Positions 6,119-12,975 of a DNA stretch of 21,803 nt are shown piece by piece; position 1 is the first letter of the stretch, and each line of letters starts with the position of its first letter. The notes under the pieces are model-generated. The model was given only the letters and a program-made list of their open reading frames with translations. It was not told the origin of the DNA and did no database searches. Origin of the DNA: a virus; IMG/VR virus record IMGVR_UViG_3300034061_002198, positions 1 to 21,803 of that record; one strand, 5' to 3'. Both the position numbers and the translations under genes were made by a program.

Positions 6119-6778
6119 TTATTCTATAATTTCTGAATTATTATTTTCATCCATTTCAGCAATCCATGCTTTAGAAAAATCTTTATCATTAAATAATTCA
6201 GATAAACCACCTATTTGGCATAACCTTAAAACTTCATCAGCATCCATACCTAAATTTTTAGCTATTTTTTCATCACTCCAATTACGTTTTTTTAAGTCTA
6301 TAACAATATCACTCATAGCATCTATTTTATGCTTACCTCTTGCTCTGTTATGTCTAATTGTAGATGCTACCCTATCATTAATTTGGGTTCTATCTTCATT
6401 TATTGTTACCACTGGTAAATACCCATGTACTCTACTTTGTATTTCTTCACATTCTTTACCAACTCTATTTCTATGAAATCCATCTATAACTTCCCTTGTT
6501 ATATTATCATCATTTAACATAGATACGATGGGCTGCGTATAACCATCTGCCGAAATACTTAATCTTAATAATTCCATTTCAGGTGGTGCTACAGAATTAG
6601 GGTTGTAATCATTTGCTGCAACCAAATTATTTTTTACCCATAAAACACAATCTACTGGTTCTGTTTTCATTGGACTAATAGAATGTAAAAACAATTTTAC
6701 ATCATTAATTATTGCTACTTTCTCATCTGTTGTTAATGATTCAAAACCATTAAACAATTCTTTAATTTTGTCTATCAT
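6119..6778 (-). CDS. ibrB: IbrB-like ParB/Srx-domain protein
   Basis: A 219-residue protein with a ParB/sulfiredoxin-type fold: GYTQPIVSML (79-88), then the signature DGFHR at 99-103. NRARGKHKIDAMSDIV at 144-159 and a C-terminal LSELFNDKDFSKAW are close to what I remember of IbrB, the partner of IbrA in E. coli that was described as an activator of prophage-borne eib genes. ParB/Srx domains bind or hydrolyse nucleotides such as CTP or ATP; the substrate here is unknown. It overlaps the IbrA-like gene by 4 bases (ATGA), so the pair is made together. The region after its stop contains the replication gene leader. Confidence 0.75.
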   Translation of the reverse strand: MIDKIKELFNGFESLTTDEKVAIINDVKLFLHSISPMKTEPVDCVLWVKNNLVAANDYNPNSVAPPEMELLRLSISADGYTQPIVSMLNDDNITREVIDGFHRNRVGKECEEIQSRVHGYLPVVTINEDRTQINDRVASTIRHNRARGKHKIDAMSDIVIDLKKRNWSDEKIAKNLGMDADEVLRLCQIGGLSELFNDKDFSKAWIAEMDENNNSEIIE

Positions 6779-7989
6779 AAGTTGAATTTATTTGTTTCTC
6801 GTTGTTCTTTTTTTAACTTTAAATACTTTTCATACGCTTTTGTTTTATGTTGAGTAAAACCTAAACCTTTACACCAAAAATCATTTCTTAATAAAGATTT
6901 ACAAACCCTCCTCCAACTTGGAGCAAGTTTTTGGCTTTCTAATATGCTTGGGGCTTGGTCTGGTAATCCTTGTTTATAGCCTCTCTCTTTCCACCATTTG
7001 TCAAATACATATATTTTATTCTTGTAATGTTCTGATGTCTTTTCAGGTAATGTATTTAGGATTAATTCTGAAAATGATTTCCATGTATGATTTTGTGGTT
7101 TTGTAATTTTACCATATCCATTAATATTCCCAGTATCTTGAACATACAATGCGCCACTATTTGCACCATTCACTCTTGCTACTACTTTTGCCCATGTTTC
7201 AGGTTCAATAAGATGAAATAACCATAATCCCCGCCTTTGGTCATCTCCATATGGTTGACAAATTCTTTGTAATGAAATTGATAAACCTGCTTTGTGCATT
7301 AAATCGTATAAATGATTATGTCTTTTATTTTTAAATTTCCCATGATAAATCCAAATATCTTCAACACTCCAATCATAAATTGGGTAAACATTAAATACAT
7401 TATCTGTTACTTTTGTAGTCCATTGTTTGTCTTTAAATGTTACTTTTGATTTGCTTGCTATTGTTCTAAAACGATTTAAACTTTCATCTGCTCTAATACC
7501 AACTAAACATGCACAAGTTTTACCTTCAGAATACCACTCGCCAAATTCAGGCACAAACTCTTCAAATTCCATCCCTACTCTAAAAAATGGATAATGTTCA
7601 ATATCTATAATTGCATTTTTAGGTGGTTGCCTTATCCAATCTTCTTTTTTTTCCGAATCCCAACATAACCAAAAAGGCTCAAAAACACTAACTGCATTTC
7701 TTAAATGTATTGGTAAACAAACCCAGTTTAAATCTATGTAGTCCGAATACATATTTATACATTCTTTCATATGCTCAATAGTTAATTTATATTGACCTTC
7801 TAAGTCAACAATCATTATAGCAATTTTTCTATTTCTTTTTATAGCCTCATCCATAACCATGTGAAGCATAACTGTGCTATCTTTTCCACCGCTAAAAGAT
7901 AAATAAACCTTTTCAAAATTATCAAATGTAAAGTTTATCCTTTTAATAGCCTCTTCATAAACATTCGTTTCTAATCTAATTTTAGGCAT
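6775..7989 (-). CDS. ibrA: IbrA-like PAPS-reductase/ATP-pyrophosphatase family protein with DUF3440
   Basis: A 404-residue protein of full family length. The PP-loop SGGKDS lies at 33-38 and would bind ATP or an adenylylated substrate. Later segments FEEFVPEFGEW, GIRADESLNRF, YPIYDWSVEDIWIY, RRGLWLFHLIEPETWA, KITKPQNHTW, EHYKNKIYVFDKWW and SWRRVCKSLLRNDFWC follow the IbrA/DUF3440 protein almost block by block. True PAPS reductases carry a catalytic ECGxH cysteine; I see no such tail, so sulfate reduction is unlikely. Family members occur with IbrB-type ParB proteins in phages and islands, where regulation or nucleic acid modification has been suggested. Operon order is partner gene, IbrA, IbrB, with a 19-base overlap upstream. 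Confidence 0.85.
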   Translation of the reverse strand: MPKIRLETNVYEEAIKRINFTFDNFEKVYLSFSGGKDSTVMLHMVMDEAIKRNRKIAIMIVDLEGQYKLTIEHMKECINMYSDYIDLNWVCLPIHLRNAVSVFEPFWLCWDSEKKEDWIRQPPKNAIIDIEHYPFFRVGMEFEEFVPEFGEWYSEGKTCACLVGIRADESLNRFRTIASKSKVTFKDKQWTTKVTDNVFNVYPIYDWSVEDIWIYHGKFKNKRHNHLYDLMHKAGLSISLQRICQPYGDDQRRGLWLFHLIEPETWAKVVARVNGANSGALYVQDTGNINGYGKITKPQNHTWKSFSELILNTLPEKTSEHYKNKIYVFDKWWKERGYKQGLPDQAPSILESQKLAPSWRRVCKSLLRNDFWCKGLGFTQHKTKAYEKYLKLKKEQRETNKFNL

Positions 7990-8369
7990 AATTGTAATTT
8001 ATTAACTTGTTTTTGTTCCCACTTATTTATTACTTCTTGTGCTAGTTTATCTGCAATATCTCTATTACTCTTACTAACTAAACTCCATGCTTGCATTGTC
8101 AAAGTAGAAGGTACTCCACCATATATACAACACGCTGCTTGTCCTATATACGCAATTCTATTTATTGACATATTAGATAAATTATGTTCGCATGAATAAA
8201 CCCATTCATTTGTTACTTTTTCCATAAAAGTTTTAGTAAGTTCATTATTGCTAAACATTTCAACTGATTTATTTATTAATTCATCTTTATTTTTTCCACC
8301 TATGTTATCATAAAAGCCTGCTTTATAATCTTCCCATAAGTCAAATGGATGCCATATTTGAGATATCAT
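7971..8369 (-). CDS. Conserved third partner of the IbrA/IbrB pair
   Basis: A 132-residue protein without a named domain known to me. Distinct blocks are IWHPFDLWEDYKAGFYDNI at the start, EWVYSCEHNLSNMSINRIAY in the middle (about 56-75), IGQAACCIYGGVPS (74-87) and a C-terminal helical stretch with MQAWSLVSKSNRDIADKLA. I recall the same blocks (WHPW..WEDY and SCEHNL..INR..W/YIGQAA) in short proteins encoded beside PAPS-reductase and ParB genes in other phages. The Cys/His residues suggest metal binding. It overlaps the IbrA-like gene by 19 bases and the winged-helix gene by 4, which supports a three-component system. Confidence 0.6.
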   Translation of the reverse strand: MISQIWHPFDLWEDYKAGFYDNIGGKNKDELINKSVEMFSNNELTKTFMEKVTNEWVYSCEHNLSNMSINRIAYIGQAACCIYGGVPSTLTMQAWSLVSKSNRDIADKLAQEVINKWEQKQVNKLQLCLKLD

Positions 8370-8632
8370 ATAGAATAATTATTTATAAGTTTTTTTGATG
8401 TCTTTTTAAAGTCAAGCGAATACTCAATGAATGAGCAACTATTGCCAAAGATTGAAAGTTTATTCACTCGTTCTTTTTTGATTGAGAATCCCAGTGCGAT
8501 GATGTCTGCTATTCGCTGCGGTAACTTGGTGCAATATCCAAATTGCTTTTGAGTTGCTTGAATTGATGTGATGTTGTTTCCTGCTATTAAATAGCAGATG
8601 ATTGCTTCGGTTTGTGTTTTTGGTTTTTTCAT
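8366..8632 (-). CDS. Winged-helix DNA-binding protein
   Basis: An 88-residue protein with a small winged-helix pattern: KTQTEAIICYLIAGNNITSI (helix 1), QATQKQFGYCTKLPQRIADIIALGFSI (recognition helices) and KERVNKL...FIEYSLD (wing strands). This resembles the short phage HTH proteins grouped as HTH_39. Such proteins are often found in early regions of Bacteroidota and Gram-negative phages, but their targets are not known. It lies 4 bases downstream of the alpha-CTD-like gene and overlaps the gene that precedes the IbrA gene. Confidence 0.6.
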   Translation of the reverse strand: MKKPKTQTEAIICYLIAGNNITSIQATQKQFGYCTKLPQRIADIIALGFSIKKERVNKLSIFGNSCSFIEYSLDFKKTSKKLINNYSI

Positions 8633-8636
8633 GATA

Positions 8637-8984
8637 TTATTGGTTTGTATTTTTTAAAACGTATTGCAATTCACTTAGACATTTGTTGCCGAAATTTCGG
8701 ATTCTCAAAAGGTCTCTGTCACTTAATTGTTCTAAGTCTTTTAAGGTGTAGATTTTATTATCCATTAAGCAATTCTTAGTTCGTACCGACAAATCCATAT
8801 CTTTTATAAAGACTTGTTGTTCGGGTTCTTTTTTCTCATTCTTTTCTTCGTTGTATTTTAATAAACCTGCAAAGACATTCTTTTCATGATATCTAAGCAT
8901 ACCTAATGCTTCGATTGGTGTAACATCATCAGACCATTTGATTGAGGTCTGTAATCCATTGTATTCTATTGTTATTTTTTTCAT
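8637..8984 (-). CDS. RNA polymerase alpha-CTD-like protein
   Basis: A 115-residue protein with two parts. Residues 1-45 are a short domain of their own (KITIEYNGLQTSIKWSDDV..EALGMLRYHEK). Residues 58-111 match the C-terminal domain of the RNA polymerase alpha subunit: DMDLSVRTKNCL (62-73), YTLKDLEQLSDRDLL and RNFGNKCLSEL. By alignment to E. coli alpha-CTD, the DNA-contacting residues R265, N268, G296 and K298 appear as R68, N71, G99 and K101; C269 is C72 and S299 is replaced by C102. No N-terminal dimerisation domain is present, so it cannot be an alpha subunit. It could bind UP-element DNA or host activators in place of the host domain. It overlaps ninG by 4 bases. Confidence 0.75.
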   Translation of the reverse strand: MKKITIEYNGLQTSIKWSDDVTPIEALGMLRYHEKNVFAGLLKYNEEKNEKKEPEQQVFIKDMDLSVRTKNCLMDNKIYTLKDLEQLSDRDLLRIRNFGNKCLSELQYVLKNTNQ

Positions 8985-9502
8985 TTTATTTTGTATTTGT
9001 TTTTAATTTCTTGTAATTCTTCTATTGTCCATTTCTTTGTTCGTGTTTCATTCGCTAAGTCTTCAAGTGCGATAACATCGTCAAGTCCTATTTTTTTAAT
9101 CAATCCTTGCCTGTATGCTGCGGTGTTACCATCTAAGTATTGGTTACAATAGCTGCATTGTTTATTCGTGTTCCTTTCGTCAAATATAACTCCGCTGTAT
9201 ATTTCTGCTTTTAAGTAATGACCACCATCCCATTTAGCTTCATTCGTTCCACAACTGATACAAGGGTCTTTCTCATCTCGTAATCTACACCACTTTTGAA
9301 AGTGTAACTTAATCGGATTTCTTAGCTGTGCTTGAGTTTTAAGTTTGTTTTTAGCTTCGGATTTTATCTCGGAATTAACTCGTTTTATGCTTGTTTTTTT
9401 TGGGTGCAACTTACCCCATTCAATAGCACATTGATATCCGCAGACACTAATTGTACTATTGAATTGAGTGAAATCTTTTTTGCATAATTTGCACTTAGCC
9501 AT
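8981..9502 (-). CDS. ninG: NinG/Rap-like recombination protein
   Basis: A 173-residue zinc-binding protein that matches the phage lambda NinG (Rap) family. An N-terminal CKLCKKDF...CGYQCAIEW segment (Cys 4, 7, 21, 25) is a small zinc knuckle. The middle has the family pattern FQKWCRLRDEKDPCISCG, then GGHYLKAEIYSG, NTNKQCSYCNQYLDGN and YRQGLIKKIG. NinG binds and processes branched DNA in the lambda Red pathway and has an HNH-like arrangement. It overlaps the exonuclease gene by 8 bases, which places it in a recombination module with a phage exonuclease. Confidence 0.9.
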   Translation of the reverse strand: MAKCKLCKKDFTQFNSTISVCGYQCAIEWGKLHPKKTSIKRVNSEIKSEAKNKLKTQAQLRNPIKLHFQKWCRLRDEKDPCISCGTNEAKWDGGHYLKAEIYSGVIFDERNTNKQCSYCNQYLDGNTAAYRQGLIKKIGLDDVIALEDLANETRTKKWTIEELQEIKNKYKIK

Positions 9503-10235
9503 AAATAGTTTTTAAATAGTTTCTCATTTCAATCACTCTACTTTGCATAAATTTTAATGTTTCATCATGCGCTGTAAATTCTCTTATGCAGATTCTATCT
9601 TCTATTGGTATAGGTACAAATCTATTGATTAACTTATCTGTAAATTCATCGCCACCAAGTCCACGAATATTTATAAACCTATCAAAGTTTTCTTGAGTAA
9701 ATATCATGTCGGTTAAAATTTGCACCTCTCTCCATTCAGGAACATCACCTTTGTAGTTCTCAATTTCAAGTGATTTTAAAACCATTTCATCAGGGGCATC
9801 AGATAAAATATAAATCAATTTAAAGTTTGAACGCTTGTATAAGTTCATGTATGCTCTACCCTGAAATACATAATCTTGGTTGATTTCATGTTTTGCATCA
9901 TCAAACGTAAATAAATCCCAAGCATTTTTAACATCAATTATAGTATCTGTTAATTCATCATCAATATCACATTCGCCAGTAAAGAAATCATTAGTAATTC
10001 TTACCTCATTCTTTTTAAAGTCTCTTTGAAGATAGTCTGAAAGTTCTTTTATGCTGCTTTCTTCGACTTTTGTTCCCTTGTCGGTGTATTTACTTGTAAA
10101 TGATTTTACCCTTCCATATTTATGCTCTAAATAGATTTTGCGGGCTAACTTCTCGCCAGTCTTACCAAGTCCTTTTGGTTTGCATATTTCGCCACTTTGA
10201 GAGGCTCTTACAATTATTTCATCTATGTTTACCAT
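9495..10235 (-). CDS. PD-(D/E)XK exonuclease (lambda Exo/RecB-like)
   Basis: A 246-residue nuclease. The active site reads in order: GTKVEES (E58/E59), TGECDID (D90), IIDVKNA (D101 and K103), and QGRAYM (Q125 and Y129), which fits the GxxxE, D, (D/E)xK, QxxxY series of lambda-exonuclease and RecB/Cas4-type nucleases. Such enzymes resect double-stranded ends for single-strand annealing and for replication or packaging. It is placed between NinG and a small protein that may bind single-stranded DNA. No RecT/Beta-type annealase is recognised in the neighbours, so that role may be filled by an unknown protein nearby. Confidence 0.75.
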   Translation of the reverse strand: MVNIDEIIVRASQSGEICKPKGLGKTGEKLARKIYLEHKYGRVKSFTSKYTDKGTKVEESSIKELSDYLQRDFKKNEVRITNDFFTGECDIDDELTDTIIDVKNAWDLFTFDDAKHEINQDYVFQGRAYMNLYKRSNFKLIYILSDAPDEMVLKSLEIENYKGDVPEWREVQILTDMIFTQENFDRFINIRGLGGDEFTDKLINRFVPIPIEDRICIREFTAHDETLKFMQSRVIEMRNYLKTIYG

Positions 10236-10239
10236 GCTT

Positions 10240-10587
10240 TTATTTTTTTATGTATTTAACTCTAACTGCATCTACCACTTGACCAAATGCGCTAACTGGT
10301 ACAACATGAAGTGTAATTGATTGCCCTATCCATTGTTCAGTGTATGGTGTATTTAATGATTTGGTGATTAGCTTCATGTTTTCTTTGTTTAGTATAAGAG
10401 GTTTTTTTGCACCTTTAAACATCATTAAAACACATGATTTTGTTTCTAATTTTTTACCATTAAATAATTCTACATTTTCGGATGTGATTGATTCAATAGT
10501 GACTTGTAATTCTTGATTTGGTTGAAAATCGTGACTGCCGATAAATCTATTATCAACAAGTTTTTTCCAGTGGGTTAATTCGTTCAT
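10240..10587 (-). CDS. Possible ssDNA-binding partner of the exonuclease
   Basis: A 115-residue protein with alternating hydrophobic strands (LQVTIESITSENVEL, KSCVLMMFKG, PLILNKENMKLI, IGQSITLHVV, VDAVRVKYIKK), compatible with an OB-type beta barrel. The opening block (LTHWKKLVDNRFIGSHDF) is one I recall from small proteins encoded beside phage exonucleases in Bacteroidota phages. The position just before the exonuclease suggests single-strand binding or annealing, but no signature residue proves it. The gene overlaps the preceding coiled-coil gene by 4 bases and is 4 bases from the exonuclease. Confidence 0.55.
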   Translation of the reverse strand: MNELTHWKKLVDNRFIGSHDFQPNQELQVTIESITSENVELFNGKKLETKSCVLMMFKGAKKPLILNKENMKLITKSLNTPYTEQWIGQSITLHVVPVSAFGQVVDAVRVKYIKK

Positions 10588-10814
10588 TGTAGTAGTTCAT
10601 TAATTTGTTTAATTGTTTGTTTGTATTGTTTTTCGTTATGTGTAATTTGGGCTTCGCAGTTCGTTATCTGTGTTAAGAACAACTTGCTACTTTGTGTATC
10701 TTGTACTTGACTCCATTTATCCTGCAAGAATATAATTTGTTCTTTGTAATCCCTAATGAGGTTCAAAATTTCTCTTAAATTAGTGGTCAAATCATTGATT
10801 AATTGGTGGTTCAT
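10584..10814 (-). CDS. Small coiled-coil protein
   Basis: A 76-residue, Gln-rich, wholly helical protein with hydrophobic residues at heptad spacing (LTTNLREILNLIRDYKEQII and ITNCEAQITHNEKQYKQTI). No domain is recognised. It is coupled by ATGA junctions to both neighbours in the recombination module, so an accessory role there is possible. Confidence 0.55.
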   Translation of the reverse strand: MNHQLINDLTTNLREILNLIRDYKEQIIFLQDKWSQVQDTQSSKLFLTQITNCEAQITHNEKQYKQTIKQINELLQ

Positions 10815-11008
10815 TTTAGTTCTTTTAGTAATTCGTTGAATAATTCGGTTGCTTCTTTTGTTGATGATCGGTACTGGACTAATCCTACACCTTTCTTATA
10901 ATGGATAATCCGATAGTTAGCGTTGGTTAAATCACGTTCTAATACTATTTGTTCAGTTTTGCCCCATCTATAATCTAATCGCTTGTGTGTTGGTTTCTCT
11001 CTACTCAT
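10811..11008 (-). CDS. Small basic hypothetical protein
   Basis: A 65-residue basic protein (MSREKPTHKRLDYRWGKTEQ at the start, then an alternating pattern NYRIIHYKKGVGLVQYRSS and an acidic helical tail). It might fold as a short beta hairpin plus helix, but I recognise no family. It overlaps the following gene by 4 bases and the preceding one by 8, so expression as part of the operon is likely. Confidence 0.5.
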   Translation of the reverse strand: MSREKPTHKRLDYRWGKTEQIVLERDLTNANYRIIHYKKGVGLVQYRSSTKEATELFNELLKELK

Positions 11009-11234
11009 AACTTAAATCTCCTTTGTTCGTTAATGATGTGTATTCAATCTGCAATTTAGCTACTAATTCGGTTTGCTTATCCCACTCATTCAATGCTGCG
11101 GTGCATTCTTTGTAGGCTTCATCAGTTTCATACAAATAACGTCTGTTCAATGCTGCGGTGTGGTTTCTTTGGCACTCTAATAGTCGATGTTTTTGCCTTT
11201 GTAACTCTCGGTATTCTATTGATATTTCTCTCAT
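11001..11234 (-). CDS. Small coiled-coil protein with TAALN repeat
   Basis: A 77-residue helical, highly charged protein. An internal repeat is seen: HTAALNRRYLYETDEAYKE followed by CTAALNEW. The repeated TAALN is encoded by the same DNA in both cases (TTCAATGCTGCGGTG on the plus strand, 57 bases apart), which contains two of the CTGCGGTG octamers. The family is not recognised. Confidence 0.5.
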   Translation of the reverse strand: MREISIEYRELQRQKHRLLECQRNHTAALNRRYLYETDEAYKECTAALNEWDKQTELVAKLQIEYTSLTNKGDLSYE

Positions 11235-11494
11235 ATTATCTTTGTTATTAAAGGGAATGATTCGTTAACTTTAAATTCGTTTATTCGCTCTTGAGTTTCT
11301 GACATTAGTTGATTCAAATAGGCTCTTGCATCTTTTTCGTTTACAAAAAGTGTCCTATCAATTACATCAGCCCTTCCGTTATGGTGGCTGTGGCATACTT
11401 CATATAACTTCTTTTCATATAGATACTGCAATCTGAAACCATTAGCACCTATTGAGGTCTGCTCGAGTGTTGTTATGTGTCTTGTTCTTGGCAT
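11231..11494 (-). CDS. Hypothetical protein
   Basis: An 87-residue protein I do not recognise. The first half is beta-rich (FRLQYLYEKKLYEVCHSHH, then RADVIDRTLFVN) and the second half is helical (EKDARAYLNQLMSETQERINEF). The order, with a strand pair followed by a helix containing DARAYLNQL, could be a small fold that binds nucleic acid. It overlaps the next gene by 4 bases. Confidence 0.5.
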   Translation of the reverse strand: MPRTRHITTLEQTSIGANGFRLQYLYEKKLYEVCHSHHNGRADVIDRTLFVNEKDARAYLNQLMSETQERINEFKVNESFPLITKII

Positions 11495-11502
11495 ATTAAA
11501 TA

Positions 11503-11706
11503 CTAAACTTTATTTGACTTTTTAAGAAATTCAATTTCCTCTTTAATATTCAGCATAGAATTGTATTCTAATTCTACTTTTAAAGAATTTATAATTTTAC
11601 CTGCGGTGTTGGCTAATTCTTTACCAACATTTAAACCCATTTTTCCTGCTTTCATTCTTGTGTAATTGTCAGCAAGGCTTGTTCTTAATTCTGTGATGTT
11701 TTGCAT
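11503..11706 (-). CDS. Conserved small phage protein
   Basis: A 67-residue helical protein (ELRTSLADNYTRMKAGKMGL, VGKELANTAGKIINSLKVEL). The block L..NY..LK.GK....GKELANTAGKII..L resembles short proteins encoded in early regions of many Bacteroidota and Gram-negative phages, which have no known function. It overlaps the zinc-ribbon gene by 22 bases. Confidence 0.55.
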   Translation of the reverse strand: MQNITELRTSLADNYTRMKAGKMGLNVGKELANTAGKIINSLKVELEYNSMLNIKEEIEFLKKSNKV

Positions 11707-12128
11707 AATCTTTTTGTTTTAATTATTAATTTTTGTACTTCTATTATTTCAGGATTATTTGTAATTTGTTCGTTTGTAAACCCCTTTTGTTTTAATTTTG
11801 CCTTTAAGTAACTTGGAATAAGGTCTAACTTTTGTCTTTTATCACTTAACCGATTTTTAGCCATAATATGTGGTTTTTTATTATAGTCTTTTTGATATTG
11901 TAAAAAAACATCAGATTTTGTATATTTTTTAAGATATTCTTTTCTTTTTTCGGTTTTTTGATATTCCTTACAATATAGTTTAAACCTTTCAGATTTTGTA
12001 TATAATTTATAGCAATCCTTGCATTGGTAATATTTCCCGTCCTTTGTTCTTTTATGAGTAAAAAAACAATCTAATAATTTTTTTTCGTTACAAGTTCCAC
12101 ATTTTTTTAATTTAATTTCTGATTCCAT
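11685..12128 (-). CDS. Zinc-ribbon (HNH-adjacent) Lys-rich protein
   Basis: A 147-residue protein with a clear zinc-binding start: CGTC at 10-13 and CKDC at 36-39, separated by a loop with FFTHKRTKDGKYYQ. This zinc ribbon often precedes HNH endonuclease domains in phage proteins. Here no HNH catalytic block follows. Instead, the rest is extremely Lys/Tyr-rich with near-repeats (KLYTKSERFKLYCKEYQKTE, KEYLKKYTKSDVFLQYQKDY). It may be a DNA-binding protein, or a homing endonuclease relic that lost its catalytic part. It begins at a TAATG junction with the upstream gene. Confidence 0.6.
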   Translation of the reverse strand: MESEIKLKKCGTCNEKKLLDCFFTHKRTKDGKYYQCKDCYKLYTKSERFKLYCKEYQKTEKRKEYLKKYTKSDVFLQYQKDYNKKPHIMAKNRLSDKRQKLDLIPSYLKAKLKQKGFTNEQITNNPEIIEVQKLIIKTKRLCKTSQN

Positions 12129-12736
12129 TATGGTTCTATTATTAAAGGTTGACCACCCATGTTAAGATATGCTTGACAGATTTCTTCAAGGCTCATATCA
12201 TTTAGATCATACATTACTGGTATCTCTTTATGTTCAGGAACTCCGAAGTCGCAGGTATCAATTAATGCGGTGTCTTTGTATTCGCTTATTGCGGTTAATA
12301 CCTGGTCATAATTAAGGATTGAATTAAAGACAAAAAAAGATTGCTTAGGTGTGTATTGTACCTCTATAATATGTCCAAGTGTATCGTGTATGGTGCTTAC
12401 TGCGTATTCAACTTCATGTCCTAATCTGTTACAATAATAAATCGCTTCTATTAGTTTATCAAACTCGCTGTTATTATTAGGAGTTGAAAGCAAGAAAGTT
12501 TTTTTCATGTATTGGATAAACCAATCCAAGTGATTAGGTCTTTTCATTAGCATACTATCGTAGATGTCGCTAAACATCTTGCGTGCTGTCTCAACTTCAT
12601 TTAGTGTGTTAAGCATCGCTAATGCTATTCCTAATTGCGCTTGATAGTTTGGAGTTGTAAAGACTTCATCATCTTCGTTTAATTCTTGAAAGTTGCGGAT
12701 AAGGCATTCTTTAGTAGTTTGGTGTGGTGTTGTCAT
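12128..12736 (-). CDS. Hypothetical protein
   Basis: A 202-residue acidic protein with no recognised domain. It is mainly helical in its first half (YQAQLGIALAMLNTLNEVET, ARKMFSDIYDSML) and mixed later (IIEVQYTPKQSFFVFNSIL). There is no signal peptide or membrane segment. It lies in the early operon 4 bases downstream of a 70-residue gene and is coupled by TAATG to the zinc-ribbon gene. Confidence 0.5.
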   Translation of the reverse strand: MTTPHQTTKECLIRNFQELNEDDEVFTTPNYQAQLGIALAMLNTLNEVETARKMFSDIYDSMLMKRPNHLDWFIQYMKKTFLLSTPNNNSEFDKLIEAIYYCNRLGHEVEYAVSTIHDTLGHIIEVQYTPKQSFFVFNSILNYDQVLTAISEYKDTALIDTCDFGVPEHKEIPVMYDLNDMSLEEICQAYLNMGGQPLIIEP

Positions 12737-12740
12737 TTGA

Positions 12741-12953
12741 TTATGGTTTAATAAGTGAATTGTGGATTGAATTTAATAAATTTATAATGATAGTTTCATC
12801 TGCTTCTTTTGCGAATTTCTTAACAGCATCGGGAACGCTTAAATTACATAGTGTTAGTGCTAAGATAGTTTCAAATTCCTCTTCAGTTTCAATAAGAATT
12901 GTAATTGCTTTTGGTTGAAATGCTAATTTGTGGTTTTCCTTTGTTACTTTCAT
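12741..12953 (-). CDS. Small conserved hypothetical protein
   Basis: A 70-residue protein with one beta-rich segment followed by helices: KAITILIETEEEFETILALT, then CNLSVPDAVKKFAKEADE. The block ITIxIETEEEFxxI..L..LSVPxAV is one I recall from small early proteins in Bacteroidota phages; their role is unknown. It lies 22 bases after the ParB-like gene. Confidence 0.55.
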   Translation of the reverse strand: MKVTKENHKLAFQPKAITILIETEEEFETILALTLCNLSVPDAVKKFAKEADETIIINLLNSIHNSLIKP

Positions 12954-12975
12954 TTTAGTTTAGGTTTATTTTTAT

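Larger units (their letters stand above)
1983..11608. repeat. Dispersed octamer CTGCGGTG, 7 copies, one strand only
   Basis: Plus-strand CTGCGGTG starts at 1983, 2525, 4425, 9118, 11096, 11153 and 11601. Its 7-base core CTGCGGT also occurs at 2895 and 8516. The reverse complement was not found on the plus strand. All copies are in genes of the left half, none in the right 10 kb. For DNA of about one-third GC, I estimate well below one copy per strand by chance. Confidence 0.6.

Noticed and set aside
10240-10587. RecT/Beta-type annealase next to the exonuclease
   Set aside because: The protein is only 115 residues and lacks any annealase motif; only a tentative ssDNA-binding call is justified.
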